DNA from: Prorocentrum cordatum
Lineage: Eukaryota > Sar > Dinophyceae > Prorocentrales > Prorocentraceae
Length of the DNA stretch: 64,000 nucleotides
Reading direction: 5' to 3'
NCBI GenBank assembly: GCA_963575745.1
Contig: CAUYUJ010011481.1
Span: 400,998-464,997, forward strand
In this document: positions 39,160 to 49,619 of the stretch, one piece after another
Numbering within the stretch: position 1 is the stretch's first letter
Layout: the number at the start of each line of letters is the position of its first letter
Program-made: the position numbers and the translations under genes
The notes under the pieces: generated by a model
The model's input: the letters and a program-made list of their open reading frames with translations, nothing else
The model's database searches: none
Told to the model about the DNA's origin: nothing

Positions 39160-39720
39160 GCTTCCAGAAAAGCACCGAGCTGACCCGAAGAGGACCTCAA
39201 GAGGACAAACTTGCCTCAGATAATCGCAGCGTGATGTTTCAGATGGGACCATATAAAGTCCAAGCAACACCCACGGTAAGAAGAAGCAACAGCAACAGGC
39301 ACAACATCGAAAAACACGATGCCCGCGGGCCACAACGATTGCTCGAGATGGTCCCAAGGGTGGACCGAAAAGTCCCCAGGATGCCGCCGATATCGTCAAG
39401 GACGGCCTCACGAGGCCCAACCCGGCCCCCAAGAAGCCTGCAAGACAGCCAACCAGGCTGTGGCTCTAAGTGGTGCTCCTCATTCTAGAGCCCTGAATGC
39501 ACTTGAGGACCCCCCTCCTCCCCCTCCCCCTCCCCCTCCCCCTGCCCCTCCTCGTCGTCCTCCTCCTCCCCCAGATAGCCCCAATATTGCCCAAGGTGGT
39601 CCGAAGTTGGCCCAAAGATGGTCCCGCGAAGCCCCACGATGGCCCAACAAGGTCCCAAGAGAGCTCGGCACAACGCCCAAAGGCAGCCGCAGTGTGGCAA
39701 AGCCCGGGGTAGAGGCGGCA
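39160..39720. repeat. Degenerate AAGAGGCCCC-family block with (CCT)n
   Basis: Words such as CCCAAGAAGCCTGCAAGACA and GTTGGCCCAAAGATGGTCCC. A CCT/CCC tract lies at 39508-39572. Confidence 0.55.
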
Positions 39721-39729
39721 TGGGGCGCT

Positions 39730-40460
39730 TCCCCTCGGATTGCCTACGAATGCATCGCGTGTCTATGTCAAGATCGCGCAGTCGGAATCGATCCGCCCTC
39801 CTCCTCCTCTCCGTCGTCCTCCCTGCTCCCCTGCAGTAGCCAAAGGTGGCGGCAGAACGCCAGAACGACAGCCAGTCATCGTGCTACCATAGGGAACGCA
39901 TCATAAGGAACGAAGGCGCTTTTCTGGCAATGGCGGGCCTGGGCCACAAACAGGTTCCACGACATCAATACAAGGAGCGGCCCAGAATCCGAGACCCACC
40001 TGAGCACAAATCGGTCCTTGAAGAGTCTTGATTGTACTTGGAGATGCAAAGCTAGATGGAACGCAATCGGTAAATATGCGAGTGGCGGCGTACCCATGTC
40101 TTACCCAGTCCCGTAGCATGATCGTGGCATCCTCGAAACGGTCTCCCACGAATGTGAGCTGAAAAGAAGCGGCAAGGGCATCACGCGCAGACCGCAATCG
40201 TCATCTTGTTGAAGCCATGCCGCTCCTCGATGACAAAATTCGAATACAACTGCATGGGGATGTTCACCGGCTTGTCCGCCTCAGCGACTCGAGGGCAGTC
40301 ATCGCTGGCTGACTTGGAGCAGCTCCCGACTGCTCCGCTGGACATGCCACGAACACAGAGGGACAGCCACTCCGAGGGCGGGACGCCCATGCTCAAACAA
40401 GACTTGCGCGTTTAAAAACGTACTCTCGGACTTCGGCACCGCTGATTGTGACTACCTACC
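39730..40460. other. Intergenic, no gene recognised
   Basis: No repeat or domain identified. Confidence 0.35.
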
Positions 40461-40463
40461 AGA

Positions 40464-40600
40464 CCACCCCAACCCAACCCGAAGACCCGAATTTCGGGTT
40501 CGGGGGGGGAAGGGTTCCACATGTGTTTTTTCTATGTTTCCATACCCCCCACCACTGGAAATCGAGCGTAAATCTGAGCCTTCGGGTTGGGTTGGGGTGG
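40464..40600. mobile_element. Inverted-repeat element, family K (137 bp)
   Basis: CCACCCCAACCCAACCCGAA at 40464 and TTCGGGTTGGGTTGGGGTGG ending at 40600 are perfect inverted repeats of at least 20 bp. The interior has CGAATTTCGGGTTCGGGG. Confidence 0.8.
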
Positions 40601-40785
40601 ATTGGTGGGTGGTGAGATTGCCTTCTCACAACATCGTCTGAGTACGCAGAAAACTGGTACCCCGCAGGGCGTAGCTGGCGGGCCAGAGGAAGGAAGGAAG
40701 GGCGAAGGATGGAAGAGGGAGGAGCCAGGAGGAGGGAACATTCTTCCCCTCCTCTTCGAGCCTCCGGTCATAGAATGGACAAGTG

Positions 40786-40946
40786 TTAGGTCGGGCATGT
40801 CCTCCTTCCGGCGGATTCTGGAATGACAGCAACACATAGTCAAAACCAATCCAAACGGGTCAAGAGAGCACGGAACGTCGTCCTCACACCGTTTTTGCTG
40901 ACTATGGCTTTGAACACTCCCCCTCCGGAGGGGCATGCCCGACTGA
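40786..40946. mobile_element. MITE-like element, family A (copy 4)
   Basis: Left TTAGGTCGGGCATGTCCTCC and right GGAGGGGCATGCCCGACTGA. The interior has TTTTGCTGACTATGGCTTTG. Confidence 0.85.
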
Positions 40947-41428
40947 TGGCTACTCTTCCCCTCCCCCCCCCTCCTCGAGGCGGAAACGACGTCCTGCAGG
41001 TGGCAGATTGCCAGTGGGACCCGCGTCTCGCGCGGCGGCCGCCCCCCCCCCCCCCCCTGGGCGCCGAGAGGCGCGCGCCGCGGATCGGGGATCGCTGCGT
41101 GGCGTCGCGCGGCGGCGGGAGGAGGAAGGTTAGGAGGCAACTGCTGGGAGGCCTTCGTCGGAAGGGTTCAGGAAGATTCAGCTCGATGGGGGGGCCGTTT
41201 CGCCGGATGAGGCCACGGAGCAAGATGGAGCAAGCCGGATTAAGCGGGATCAAGCCGGATTGAGCGGGGTTCAGCCGGATTCGGCCGGACTTCGCACGGG
41301 GGCAAGATCAGAATTTGATCTCCGAGAAGTTGGATCGGAAGGAAGGGGATGCAGGGAACCATCAGGTCACGCAAAGAGCTTGGTGCCCGGGCCTCTCGGG
41401 GGTCGCTGCCTCCCGGCGGGCACGCGTG

Positions 41429-41461
41429 CGTTCTGCTGCTGCTGCTGCTGCTGCTGCTGGT
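41429..41461. repeat. (CTG)n microsatellite
   Basis: Ten or more CTG units. Confidence 0.95.
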
Positions 41462-41488
41462 GATCTTCTGTGTCCAGAGGAGCCGGTA

Positions 41489-41669
41489 TACAGTCGGGGC
41501 GTTGACCTAAGGAACGCTAAATAAGGAACGAGGCCCCTTTTTCCCACAAGTTCAACCTCGATCTCCTAGGGAAAACCTTCGGAATACCCGGGGCAAACTT
41601 TGAAACAATTGAGGAACACCGAGCCCCTCCCCAACGAAAAGGGGTTCCTTCCTCAAGACCCCTACGGTA
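41489..41669. mobile_element. MITE-like element, family B (copy 2, 181 bp)
   Basis: Left TACAGTCGGGGCGTTGACCT. The right end is degenerate (CCCCTACGGTA). The interior matches B1. Confidence 0.85.
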
Positions 41670-41846
41670 CGCCGTCGTCCCCCGCCCGCCGCCCCGCCGT
41701 CCTCGCCGCTCTCGCTGTCGTCGTCGGCGTCGTCGTCGGCGGCTCTCGGCTGGCGCTCGCTCGTGCTGTGCTCTCTCGGGGGCCGCGGCGGAGGGAGGCC
41801 GGGGCAGCTGCGGCGGGAGGGCTGGGAGGTCGGGGAAGGTGGGGAG

Positions 41847-42026
41847 TACAGTCGGGGCGTTGACCTAAGGAACCCTAAACAAGGAACGAGGCCCCTATTT
41901 TCCATGAGTTAAACTTCGGTTTCGTATCGAAAACCTAATGAAAACCTAAGGCAAGCTGCGAAACAATTGAGGAACAAGGAGCCCCTCCCCAACGAAAAGG
42001 GTTCCTTCTTCAGGGCCCCGGCTGTA
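41847..42026. mobile_element. MITE-like element, family B (copy 3, 180 bp)
   Basis: Left TACAGTCGGGGCGTTGACCT, right GGGCCCCGGCTGTA. It has the same orientation as copy 2, only 177 bp away. Confidence 0.85.
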
Positions 42027-42636
42027 GGGGAGGGGAAGAGGGGCGGAGGAGAGGGGAGGAGGAAGCTACGGCAGGTGCGTGTCGTGACGACGTCGGCGTG
42101 GAACCATCATCGATCGCGGCCTACCGATTGCGATGATCGTTCGATGCGCGCCGATTCTGAGCGGCTGGCACGTTCAACCTTGAACGCCCAAGCTGAGGGT
42201 GCCGCCGCGTCAACACGAAACAGGGAACCGTGGGAGAATGGAGAGATGAGGGGGAAAGCGAGGAGGGCAAGATGATCACCAACAAAACCTGCCTGCCCCC
42301 CTGGGACCCTCAGCCTGTGCTCGCGCTGCTGAGCTGATGGCTTGCTTGCTTACTGTCGTCGTTATCCCTCTAGTGTTTCCTCCTCTCTTTTGCATAATTT
42401 CTCCGCAGTTCCCTCCACCGCGTGACTCTCATGCCTACCTGCGTATTGCCACCCTTCCCCGTTCGCCCCTCACCATGGGACTGTGGGGGGGAACAACTTG
42501 GGCTAGAAAACGGCAAATGAAAACAACCTGTCTCCAACATCCGCTGGCGGACGACACACCAAAACAAACCGTCTTTGCCCCAGCGGCATTCCCTCCGCAA
42601 ACCAAGCCCCCGCTGATGCAAGGTGCGCTGGGGACG

Positions 42637-42722
42637 GCGACACCGACAACGAAGACGACGACGACGCCGATGCCGCCGACGACGACGACGATCTAGACGA
42701 TCCCGGCGAGGACGACGATGAA
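42637..42722. repeat. (GAC)n / (ACG)n microsatellite
   Basis: GACGACGACG words with CCG variants. Confidence 0.85.
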
Positions 42723-42786
42723 GATGGTAACGACGCGCTCCAGGCACCTAAAAGACGCACCGTTACATTTTCCTCCTCTCGCTCGT

Positions 42787-42872
42787 ACTCCTCCTCCTCC
42801 ACCTCCTCCCCCTCCTCCTCCTCCTCCTCCTCCTCCTTCTCCTCCTCCTCCTCCTCCTCCTCCTCCTCCTAC
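42787..42872. repeat. (TCC)n microsatellite
   Basis: TCC units with single CCC and TTC variants. Confidence 0.95.
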
Positions 42873-42886
42873 CGCTCCTCATTCTT

Positions 42887-43016
42887 CGGAAATCCGCGCG
42901 GACTTCTTGGATCGGCGCCGGACCTCCCTCCCTGGCGCGCGAAGCGCGCCGGGGGCGGTGCCAGAGGCGCCACCAGAGGGCCCCGCGCAGAGCCGAGAGG
43001 TCCGCGCGAAGCTCCG
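42887..43016. mobile_element. Inverted-repeat element, family F (copy 2, 130 bp)
   Basis: Left CGGAAATCCGCGCGGACTTC and right GAGGTCCGCGCGAAGCTCCG. The middle hairpin is GGCGCGCGAAGCGCGCC. Confidence 0.75.
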
Positions 43017-43224
43017 ACGTACAGGTTGTCTCGTCGTCGTCGCTCCTTCGCCGAGGCTAGAGTTAAAGTTAAAGACGGGGCCTTCAAGGCACAGGGAAGG
43101 AGGAAAACGGGGACAGGGCCAGGCGGCACCAAAGTTCCCGAGAGACGCCGAGTCCCAAGCAAAGCGAGCCACGCTGCCTACTCACAAGGGAGCAACAGGC
43201 GCTGGCGGAGAGGCGGGAAGGCCT

Positions 43225-44748
43225 TCAATCACTCTCCGACTCCGAGCCGCGGCGCGCCAGGCGGCGACGGACCCTACGGCTCACCAGGCCGCCGCCAGGC
43301 GCGGCGCCCGCGGCTGCGCGCTCCTCCTCGGCGGTCTCACTCGCGCCGAGGGCGCCAGTGCTCGGGCCTGGCCGCTGCTGGGGCAGGCTGGCAGCCGCCG
43401 CCTCCACTGCCTGCGCTGCCGCTGGAGCCGCTGGGCCGCTGCCAGGGCCGCTGGCCGCGGCAGAGGCTCCGCCTGCAGGCTCCGCCTCCATGCCGAGCCA
43501 CTCCAGGTAGCGCTCCTGGGCGTGTCCTGGCACTGGCCTTTGCGAGCGCAAGGCAGGGATGCCCTCTGCTCTCACTCTCTGCTTGTCCGCCCGAGGCCTG
43601 CCTCCAGGATGGAGCCCTGGCCCCCGCAGGCTGCGCTGGTTCTTGCCTGACTTATTGGTCAGGTAGCTGGGCCCTGGGCACTGCACCTTCAGACGAGACT
43701 TGCCTCCCGCGTGGCTGCCCAGCACCCTTGTAGGCGCCGCGCTTGGAGCACGCCACGATCTCCCGGGTGCCCTCACCTTCGCCCGCGCAGGCATAGCCGA
43801 GCACGCGCCCCAGGGCGCTGAAGGCGACAGCGGTGGCCGAGAGGGCGGCCGTGCTGCTCCCCGTCGAGCGGCCGTCCTCCAGGCGTGGCCGCGTGGCTGG
43901 AGCGCCGCCGCCGAGGGCCTCACCAGCCTGCGGGGGCCCCGCTGCCGCAGCGGCCTGCGCCTGGCCGATCCCGCCAGCAGGAGGGGGCCCCTCGCTGCTC
44001 AAGGCCGAGCCATCGAAGTACTGCTTGCCGTTGTGCCTGCCAACAACAACTGGCTGTTGAAGCCTCCAGATACGCATCGTCCCGAGTGCGTTGGGCATGG
44101 AGGCGCCTCGCGCGTGCCGCGCCTTCACGTGCCGCTCGATTCCAGGACCAAGCCGCTGCCCGACGGCGCCCCCGAACAACAGCCGAAGCAAGAGGGGGCT
44201 GCAGTAGAGGTTCCGCCTCTCATGGCGGTTGAAGGCCTGCAGAGCACGCGAGCTTGCAACTGAGCTCATCGCCCGAAGCTCGAGGAACATGGGAACGAGC
44301 TCGTCACCGTGGTCCACGACCATGCTCCACTCCGGCTCGAGGCACCAGTCGAAGCTCCCCTGGGCCCGCGCCGCCGCGTCGACGGGCGAGGCGCAGCGCG
44401 CCCCAGTGGCGGCCATAGCGCACCTGGCTGCTGCCGCCTCCAGTCCCTGAGCATGAGCCCCGGGTGGCCGCGCGGCTGGCTGCTGCGGATCCGCAACCCT
44501 GGCCAACGTCTCGGGATGCCCAGGTGCGCCTGCTCTGCCCATGGGGTCGCTCCACTCGCTAGCGCCGAACTCGAGGGCCCCAACCGCGTTCTTCTCAGCG
44601 GCCAGGAGGAAGAGGACACAGCTGGGCCCTGCAGCGTAGGTACCTGGGCGGGTCGATGCCGCCTATGCCGTGGAACTCCACCAAGTCGCTCTCGACGACC
44701 TCGGCGCAGCCGCACTCGTGCAGGCGCAGGCCCGCCGCACAGGTCTCG
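43225..44748 (-). pseudogene. Degenerate coding region downstream of the zinc-finger ORF
   Basis: Three overlapping frames have protein-like stretches that do not join in one frame: 44748-44595 (V-E-F-H-G-I-G-G-I-D-P-P-R-Y-L-R), 44542-43652 (E-L-V-P-M-F-L-E-L-R-A-M-S-S and G-K-Q-Y-F-D-G-S-A-L-S) and 43680-43225 (K-S-G-K-N-Q-R-S-L, ending G-S-E-S-E-S-D). The D-G-S-A box faintly recalls an RNase H start. Either several introns or frameshift decay would explain this. It lies directly 3' of the ORF at 44749-45984 and may once have been one gene, perhaps a retroelement. No reverse transcriptase motif was found. Confidence 0.35.
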
Positions 44749-45984
44749 CTAGGCACTCGCTGGCCCTGGCTGCGCCCCTCCGACGCGGCCCCCAGCGGCC
44801 CTGCCAGTAGGACGAGAAGCCAGAGGAGCCAGGTCCGCTGCCTCTGCAGCCAGCTCCCGCTTGCATGCCTGGGCCACCGTCGGCCACTCGCCCAGCGCTT
44901 TGCCGCACCGCTCGGGTTGGCCTCGCTCCGCGGCTGGCTGAGGCTGCCAGGGGCCGACGCCGTCAGCGAGATCGCCGTCGTCGCTGCTGATCTCCTCCAT
45001 GGGGCAGGACTCAGCCCACGGCGCACGCTTGGGGGCCACTGGGGCCCCCTCGAGCTGCGCCCGCACGGCCTCCATCTGGGCGCGAATGGCTGCCCGCGCC
45101 ACCTCGAAGTTGCTGGAGCCCCAGGGCTCTGGCAACTTCTCCAGCTGCATGAGGAGCCCTGGCGCCTTGCTGGCTCCTGTCCACTCGGCTGCGCGTTGGC
45201 GGCGCAGCGCCACCGCCTCCTCGCGGGCTGCCTCCTCGAGCACCTGGAGCGCACGGCTCGCCTCCTCAACCTCCGCGTCGAGCTCCGCAAGCTCCTCCTG
45301 GGCCTTCTGGAGCTGGGTCTCGACGAGGTCGCGTGCCTCCTGCTTCTGATCGAGCTCCAGGCGGGCTGCCCGGAGCCGCTTTTCACCCTTGCTGATGGCG
45401 TTCGCCTCCCTGTGGAGCCGCGTCGCCCGTGGCAGGGAGGAGGCCTTCTGCTCCGCTGCCGCCTCTTGGGCCCTGACCAGCTCGGCGCGCTTCGCCTCCA
45501 GCTGGCTGGTTACGACGTCGGTGAAGCAGCCGTCCACTCCGTCAGGCGGCTCGGCCTGCAGCGCCTCGAGCTGCTCGACTGTCGCCTGGAGCCTCTCGAT
45601 CGCCGTGGCGCCTCCACCGCTGGGCGTCCCACTCGCTGCCGACGCCGAGGTCTGCGACTTGGTGGAGGCTGCCCGCGAGGCCGCGCCGCGGGCCTGCATC
45701 TGGGCACGGCGCCCACGTAGCTTATCCACCCAGCCGTACTTGTCTGCCTTGGGCCTCGCCTTGGCTGGGGACGTTCCCATCGCCCAAGGCGGGGCCGCAT
45801 ACCCACAGCCGAGGCACGAGGCGCGCCAATCCCAGTTCCATCCTCCGCAGCTGCACATCCAGTAGGTTTTGCTGCGCCTGCTGCTGCCACCGCCGCGCGG
45901 GGACCTCGCCATGGCCACTGCCGCGCTGGCCGAGGGGCTGCGCCTCCGCGCCGCGAAAGCAGGGAGCTGAAACACGAAGTGCAC
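44749..45984 (-). CDS. RanBP2-type zinc finger and coiled-coil protein (possible retroelement N-terminus)
   Basis: 411 residues. Near 41-62, Y-W-M-C-S-C-G-G-W-N-W-D-W-R-A-S-C-L-G-C resembles a RanBP2 zinc finger (W, two Cys pairs, Asn), though the first pair is spaced C-x-C where C-x2-C is usual. A basic linker with P-K-A-D-K-Y-G-W-V-D follows, then a long charged coiled coil at about 125-310 (E-R-L-Q-A-T-V-E-Q-L, A-Q-E-E-L-A-E-L-D-A-E-V-E-E-A). The C-terminus is acidic, then Ala/Gly-rich. In dinoflagellates this order often precedes endonuclease and reverse transcriptase domains of LINE-like elements. That is recollection of family architecture, and no such domain is intact downstream. The Met at 45984 is followed by hydrophobic text, and the Met at about 45912 (M-A-R-S-P-R-G-G) is an equally good start. 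Confidence 0.5.
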   Translation of the reverse strand: MHFVFQLPAFAARRRSPSASAAVAMARSPRGGGSSRRSKTYWMCSCGGWNWDWRASCLGCGYAAPPWAMGTSPAKARPKADKYGWVDKLRGRRAQMQARGAASRAASTKSQTSASAASGTPSGGGATAIERLQATVEQLEALQAEPPDGVDGCFTDVVTSQLEAKRAELVRAQEAAAEQKASSLPRATRLHREANAISKGEKRLRAARLELDQKQEARDLVETQLQKAQEELAELDAEVEEASRALQVLEEAAREEAVALRRQRAAEWTGASKAPGLLMQLEKLPEPWGSSNFEVARAAIRAQMEAVRAQLEGAPVAPKRAPWAESCPMEEISSDDGDLADGVGPWQPQPAAERGQPERCGKALGEWPTVAQACKRELAAEAADLAPLASRPTGRAAGGRVGGAQPGPASA

Positions 45985-46154
45985 TGGCCCAAAGCGCGGA
46001 GACCCTCGCGCTCAGAGCGCCGCGAACGACTCGCTGTCGTCGGGTTCTCCATGGCGTTGAACCAACATGGCTACGGACCTTCGCCGAGGCTCCCCCTCCA
46101 TCAGGGGTGTTCTGCCACCGCTGACGGCGGCTCCTTCCCACGACCGAGGGCCCC

Positions 46155-46445
46155 GACAGCCTCCTCCTCCTCCTCCTCCTCCTCGACCTCGTCCTCTTCC
46201 TTTTTCTTCGCCCTCCTCCTCTCCCTCCCCCGTCTCCCACCCTCCTCCTCCTCCTCCTCCTCCTCCTCCTCCTCCTCTCCTCCCTCCCTCCTCCTCCTCC
46301 TCCTCCTCCTCCTCCTCCTCCTCCTCCTCCTCCTCCTCCTCCTCCTCCTCCTCCTCCTCCTCTCCCTCCCCCGTCTCCCGCCCTCCTCCTCCTCCTCCTC
46401 ATCCTCCTCCTCCTCATCCTCTCCTCTCGTCCTCCTCCTCGTCCC
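46155..46445. repeat. (TCC)n microsatellite, ~290 bp
   Basis: Long TCC blocks separated by CTCTCCCTCCCCCGTCTCCC, which itself occurs twice (~46220 and ~46361). Confidence 0.95.
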
Positions 46446-46724
46446 TCTTCTCCCTCCTACCACTACACACTCTTATCCTCCAACTCTGCTCCTCCCAACT
46501 TCCTCCTCCAGGTCCCCACCCGCCCTCCACCCCATCCTGCCCCCATCCTCGCGCGAGATGGCGGCCCACCCACTGCTGCAGGAAAAGCCAGCACAACGTC
46601 ACCTTATACTCGGCGTCCTGGTGCAGGCCGGGAGGCGAAGCCGAAGCACCCATCCACGACATCCTCTATTCGCGATCCCCGCCCTCCTAGCAAAGATAAC
46701 AAAAAACGGCAGAAGCGTAAACTT

Positions 46725-46840
46725 CCGGAACTCCGCGCGGATTCCTTGGATCGGCGCTCGACCCCCATCACTGCTGCGCGGAGACTTCGCAAAAGGGGGG
46801 GCGGCGAGGATCGAAGAGATCCGCGCGCGCGCGGAGCTCC
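46725..46840. mobile_element. Inverted-repeat element, family F (copy 3, ~116 bp)
   Basis: Left GGAACTCCGCGCGGATTCCT and right GATCCGCGCGCGCGCGGAGC. Confidence 0.65.
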
Positions 46841-46903
46841 AAAAGTCTATGACGGTGCAATGGTACCACGCCTCGATCCCCCCACCCTAGAGGCCGCCCA
46901 ACT

Positions 46904-47098
46904 GGGGTCCGAGCAAGCGGGGCCAGCGGATCTCGCCCGAATCGCCAATGCATCGCCGATTCATCGGCGACGCGTCTGCGACGTCGGCGATGCAGCGGCG
47001 CCGTCGGCGTGGAGAAACTCGGGATGCTCATCGGCCCGTATCGCCGATGCGTCGGCGATGCGGCGCGAGGTCCTCTGACCACATCTGCTCGGACCCCA
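46904..47098. mobile_element. Inverted-repeat element, family G (copy 2, 195 bp)
   Basis: GGGGTCCGAGCA at the left and TGCTCGGACCCC at the right are perfect inverted repeats. The interior carries ATCGCCGATGCGTCGGCGAT words as in G1. Confidence 0.8.
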
Positions 47099-47124
47099 CT
47101 TCGGAGGCCTCCCGTGGGGGGTGC

Positions 47125-47305
47125 TGAGGGTCAGGAGAGTCGTCCTCGAGGAGCCCCAGACAGCGCCTGCACTGACATCACGGGCCCAAGCGGTGGACGA
47201 AAGGCACACCCGAGGCTGGCAGGTCAGGAGGAGTAGGAGAGTGGCCCTCAAGGAGCCCCAATCGGCCCCTGAACTGCCACCCACCACGGGCCCAAACGGT
47301 GGACG
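47125..47305. repeat. Two-copy local repeat (~90 bp)
   Basis: AAGGAGCCCCA / GAGGAGCCCCAGAC and CACGGGCCCAAGCGGTGGAC / CACGGGCCCAAACGGTGGAC occur in the same order twice. Confidence 0.7.
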
Positions 47306-47633
47306 AACGCCACATGTTTTGTTCTGAAGGGGCCCTGGGACACACAAATAAATACACGCAGATCACAGGATTTCCAATATTTTCCTGTATCTTCTGGCTG
47401 CTTGCCTTCCCCCCACTTCCCACATTTTCCTATACTTTCTGGGGAATCGTCGATTCATTGTGTCTGCGTGTTTTGTTCCCCTCCTGATCTTCCACCCAGC
47501 TCGCTGACGAACACCCGAGGCCTGCAGGAGGCTGGCACATCTGGCGAGCAGGGCCAGCCCTGCGAGGGCAGCGCAGGCGGGCTGGGGCCCACAGAGAGCT
47601 CATTGCCTGGCGCTGGAGAGACTCACTTCTGAG

Positions 47634-47850
47634 TTTTGGACGCCCGAAATGGGCACGGAAAGAATGGGTGCAATGCCCAACAGCAAATGTTGTCCCAAAC
47701 CAACAGCGGCCGCTGTTGGGCAGGCGGCCTCCTGTCTCAAATGGACACCACAGGCCGCGGCGGCGCGGACAGCGAGTCCTGTTCGAAATGAACGGGAGCT
47801 GCTGTTGGGCATTGTGCCCACTCCTTCCGTACCCATTTCGCTCGTGCAGA
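47634..47850. mobile_element. Inverted-repeat element, family C (copy 2, ~217 bp)
   Basis: Left TTTTGGACGCCCGAAATGGG, right CCCATTTCGCTCGTGCAGA. The interior closely matches C1 (CAACAGCGGCCGCTGTTGGG). Unlike C1, no long direct repeat is visible at its borders. Confidence 0.85.
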
Positions 47851-48270
47851 TGAGCGGTACAAGGCGATGCCAGGACGAGGAACACATCGGGTGAATATCA
47901 ATCAATCGGCGGTGGACAAACCTCCCTTCAAGAGACCTCCCCTCAGTGAAAACGGCCTGGGACCGAAACCGACGGACCTGGACCCGGAAAAATGACGGCC
48001 GCGACGCCCTCTCGCGAACCGAAAACGGCCAATTCCTTAGTCGACGTGTCAGGGTAGGAGGTCTGTCCACCCCCGAATCAAGCACCTCTGAGAGCCAGCG
48101 GCTCTGGAGGACGCCTCCGGCTCGGCGCGGCTGTCTCAGAGCGTTCCGGAACGCGCTGGAACGGCTTCATCCTCGTCCTGGCCCCGCCCGACGGTGGGGG
48201 CGGGAGCAGGATGCGGGCAATACTTCTGTCAATGTCCACTGCGATATGGAGTTTCGGGTTCCCTTCCCCA

Positions 48271-48355
48271 GAAACCAGAGGCGCGCTGGATATGGAATGG
48301 ATAAGTTTGCCCCCTAGAGGGGCTCGATTTTTATCCATATCCAGTGCGCCTCGGC
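48271..48355. other. Strong hairpin (inverted repeat)
   Basis: GGCGCGCTGGATATGGAATG-GATAA pairs with TTATCCATATCCAGTGCGCC, with an inner CCCCCTAGAGGGG. A third related word, GACGCACTGGATATTGAT, follows at ~48387. Confidence 0.75.
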
Positions 48356-48478
48356 CTTGTGACGCTCCTTCCCAACAAATCCAAGACGCACTGGATATTG
48401 ATACGAACCTTGCCCGCACAGGAGAGGTGGGAGCCGGAGTCGTGCGGGAAACGTATTCGGAGACATGCAGCCGTGTCT

Positions 48479-48671
48479 CAAGTCGGGCCTGTCCCCCTAC
48501 AGGGGATTGTCGACGAAAAATTAAGAATACCCCCAAAATAGCAGAAAAATGCTCCAAAAATCGTCCCCAGACTATGTTTTGACTAACTGTTGACCTTTTT
48601 GGCGTAGTTGTTGGGGTTCGTTTCTACATTTGTTTTTTTGAAAATCCCCCTGTAGGGGGACACGCCCGACA
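48479..48671. mobile_element. MITE-like element, family A (copy 5, ~193 bp)
   Basis: Left CAAGTCGGGCCTGTCCCCCT and right GTAGGGGGACACGCCCGAC. It is longer than A1-A3 by an extra T-rich stretch. Confidence 0.85.
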
Positions 48672-48762
48672 TGGGTCTAGAGGAGGCGTGGGGTCGCAGG
48701 CTCGAAGAGAGCGGAAAGGGGACGAGGGAGGAGCGGGAAGCCCCGCTGGGCTCTGTGGCACC

Positions 48763-49008
48763 TCACGGGAGCCTCCCATACCATCTTGTTGGCTCTTGAG
48801 TCCTCCTCCTCCTCCTCCTTCTCCTCCTCCTCCTCCTCCTCCTCCTCCTCCTCCTCCTCCCCCTCCTCCTCCTCAGCATCGGCGCTCTCGTCGCTTCTAG
48901 ATCGACGCTGGCCGACGCTACTCGACGCACAACCGGCGCTGTCTCATCGCCTCCCATACGCCAGTCGACGCTACAGACGGCATTACGAGGGTAGACCAGG
49001 CTCCCGTG
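48763..49008. mobile_element. Element of family H (copy 1) interrupted by (TCC)n
   Basis: Ends CACGGGAGCC / GGCTCCCGTG are inverted. The interior has CGACGCT words. A (TCC)n run at 48800-48882 sits where copy 2 (52727-52893) has only GCGAAACGGCGCTTGCC. Confidence 0.7.
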
Positions 49009-49200
49009 ATTTGCTACCGACGCCAGGGGTGCAGCAGGAGGCTGGCAAGTCTCGGGGGCGAGAGCACTCGCAGGCGAAATCGGCATCGCTCGTTCGACAG
49101 GGCCAGGGGCAGACCTGCTTGCGGAGGCGCGCGCCCGACGCCAGGGGTCGGCACCAGCACCGCTGCAGCACGCCCCAATGCAGTCGGGCTTCTACTGACC

Positions 49201-49350
49201 GGGGTCAATGCAATCCTATGTCAGCCAAGCTTTGAAGGACCCTGGAAAATCCTGTAAGATCCTGCGCCCTAACGTTGGTCAGTGCGCCCAAGGCTCTGCA
49301 GAATCCTGCAAGACCCGGCGCTCTGGCTGACCCCCGTTTGCATTAACCCC
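49201..49350. mobile_element. Inverted-repeat element, family L (150 bp)
   Basis: Left GGGGTCAATGCAA...GTCAGCCA; right TGGCTGACCCCCGTTTGCAT-TAACCCC. The inner halves GGAAAATCCTGTAAGATCCT and GCAGAATCCTGCAAGACCC look like a tandem pair. Confidence 0.7.
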
Positions 49351-49429
49351 ATCACAAGGCACCACATGCAGGATAGCAGCTGAGAACAGCTCACCAGGGG
49401 AATCAACAAACAGATAAAATAACAGTCAT

Positions 49430-49568
49430 CACGATGATGGTGCTGATGATTAGGGTGATAATGATGACGACGACGATAGTAACGATGATGATAATGGTGG
49501 TGGTGATGATGATACTGTTGAAGATGATGAAGATGAAGATGATGATGATGATGATGATGATAATGATA

Positions 49569-49608
<40 letters not shown>

Positions 49609-49618
49609 CGACGCTGAT
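49430..49618. repeat. (ATG)n microsatellite
   Basis: GATGATGATG with AAG, ACG and GTG variants. Met- and Ser-rich frames arise from it. Confidence 0.95.
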
Positions 49619-49619
49619 G

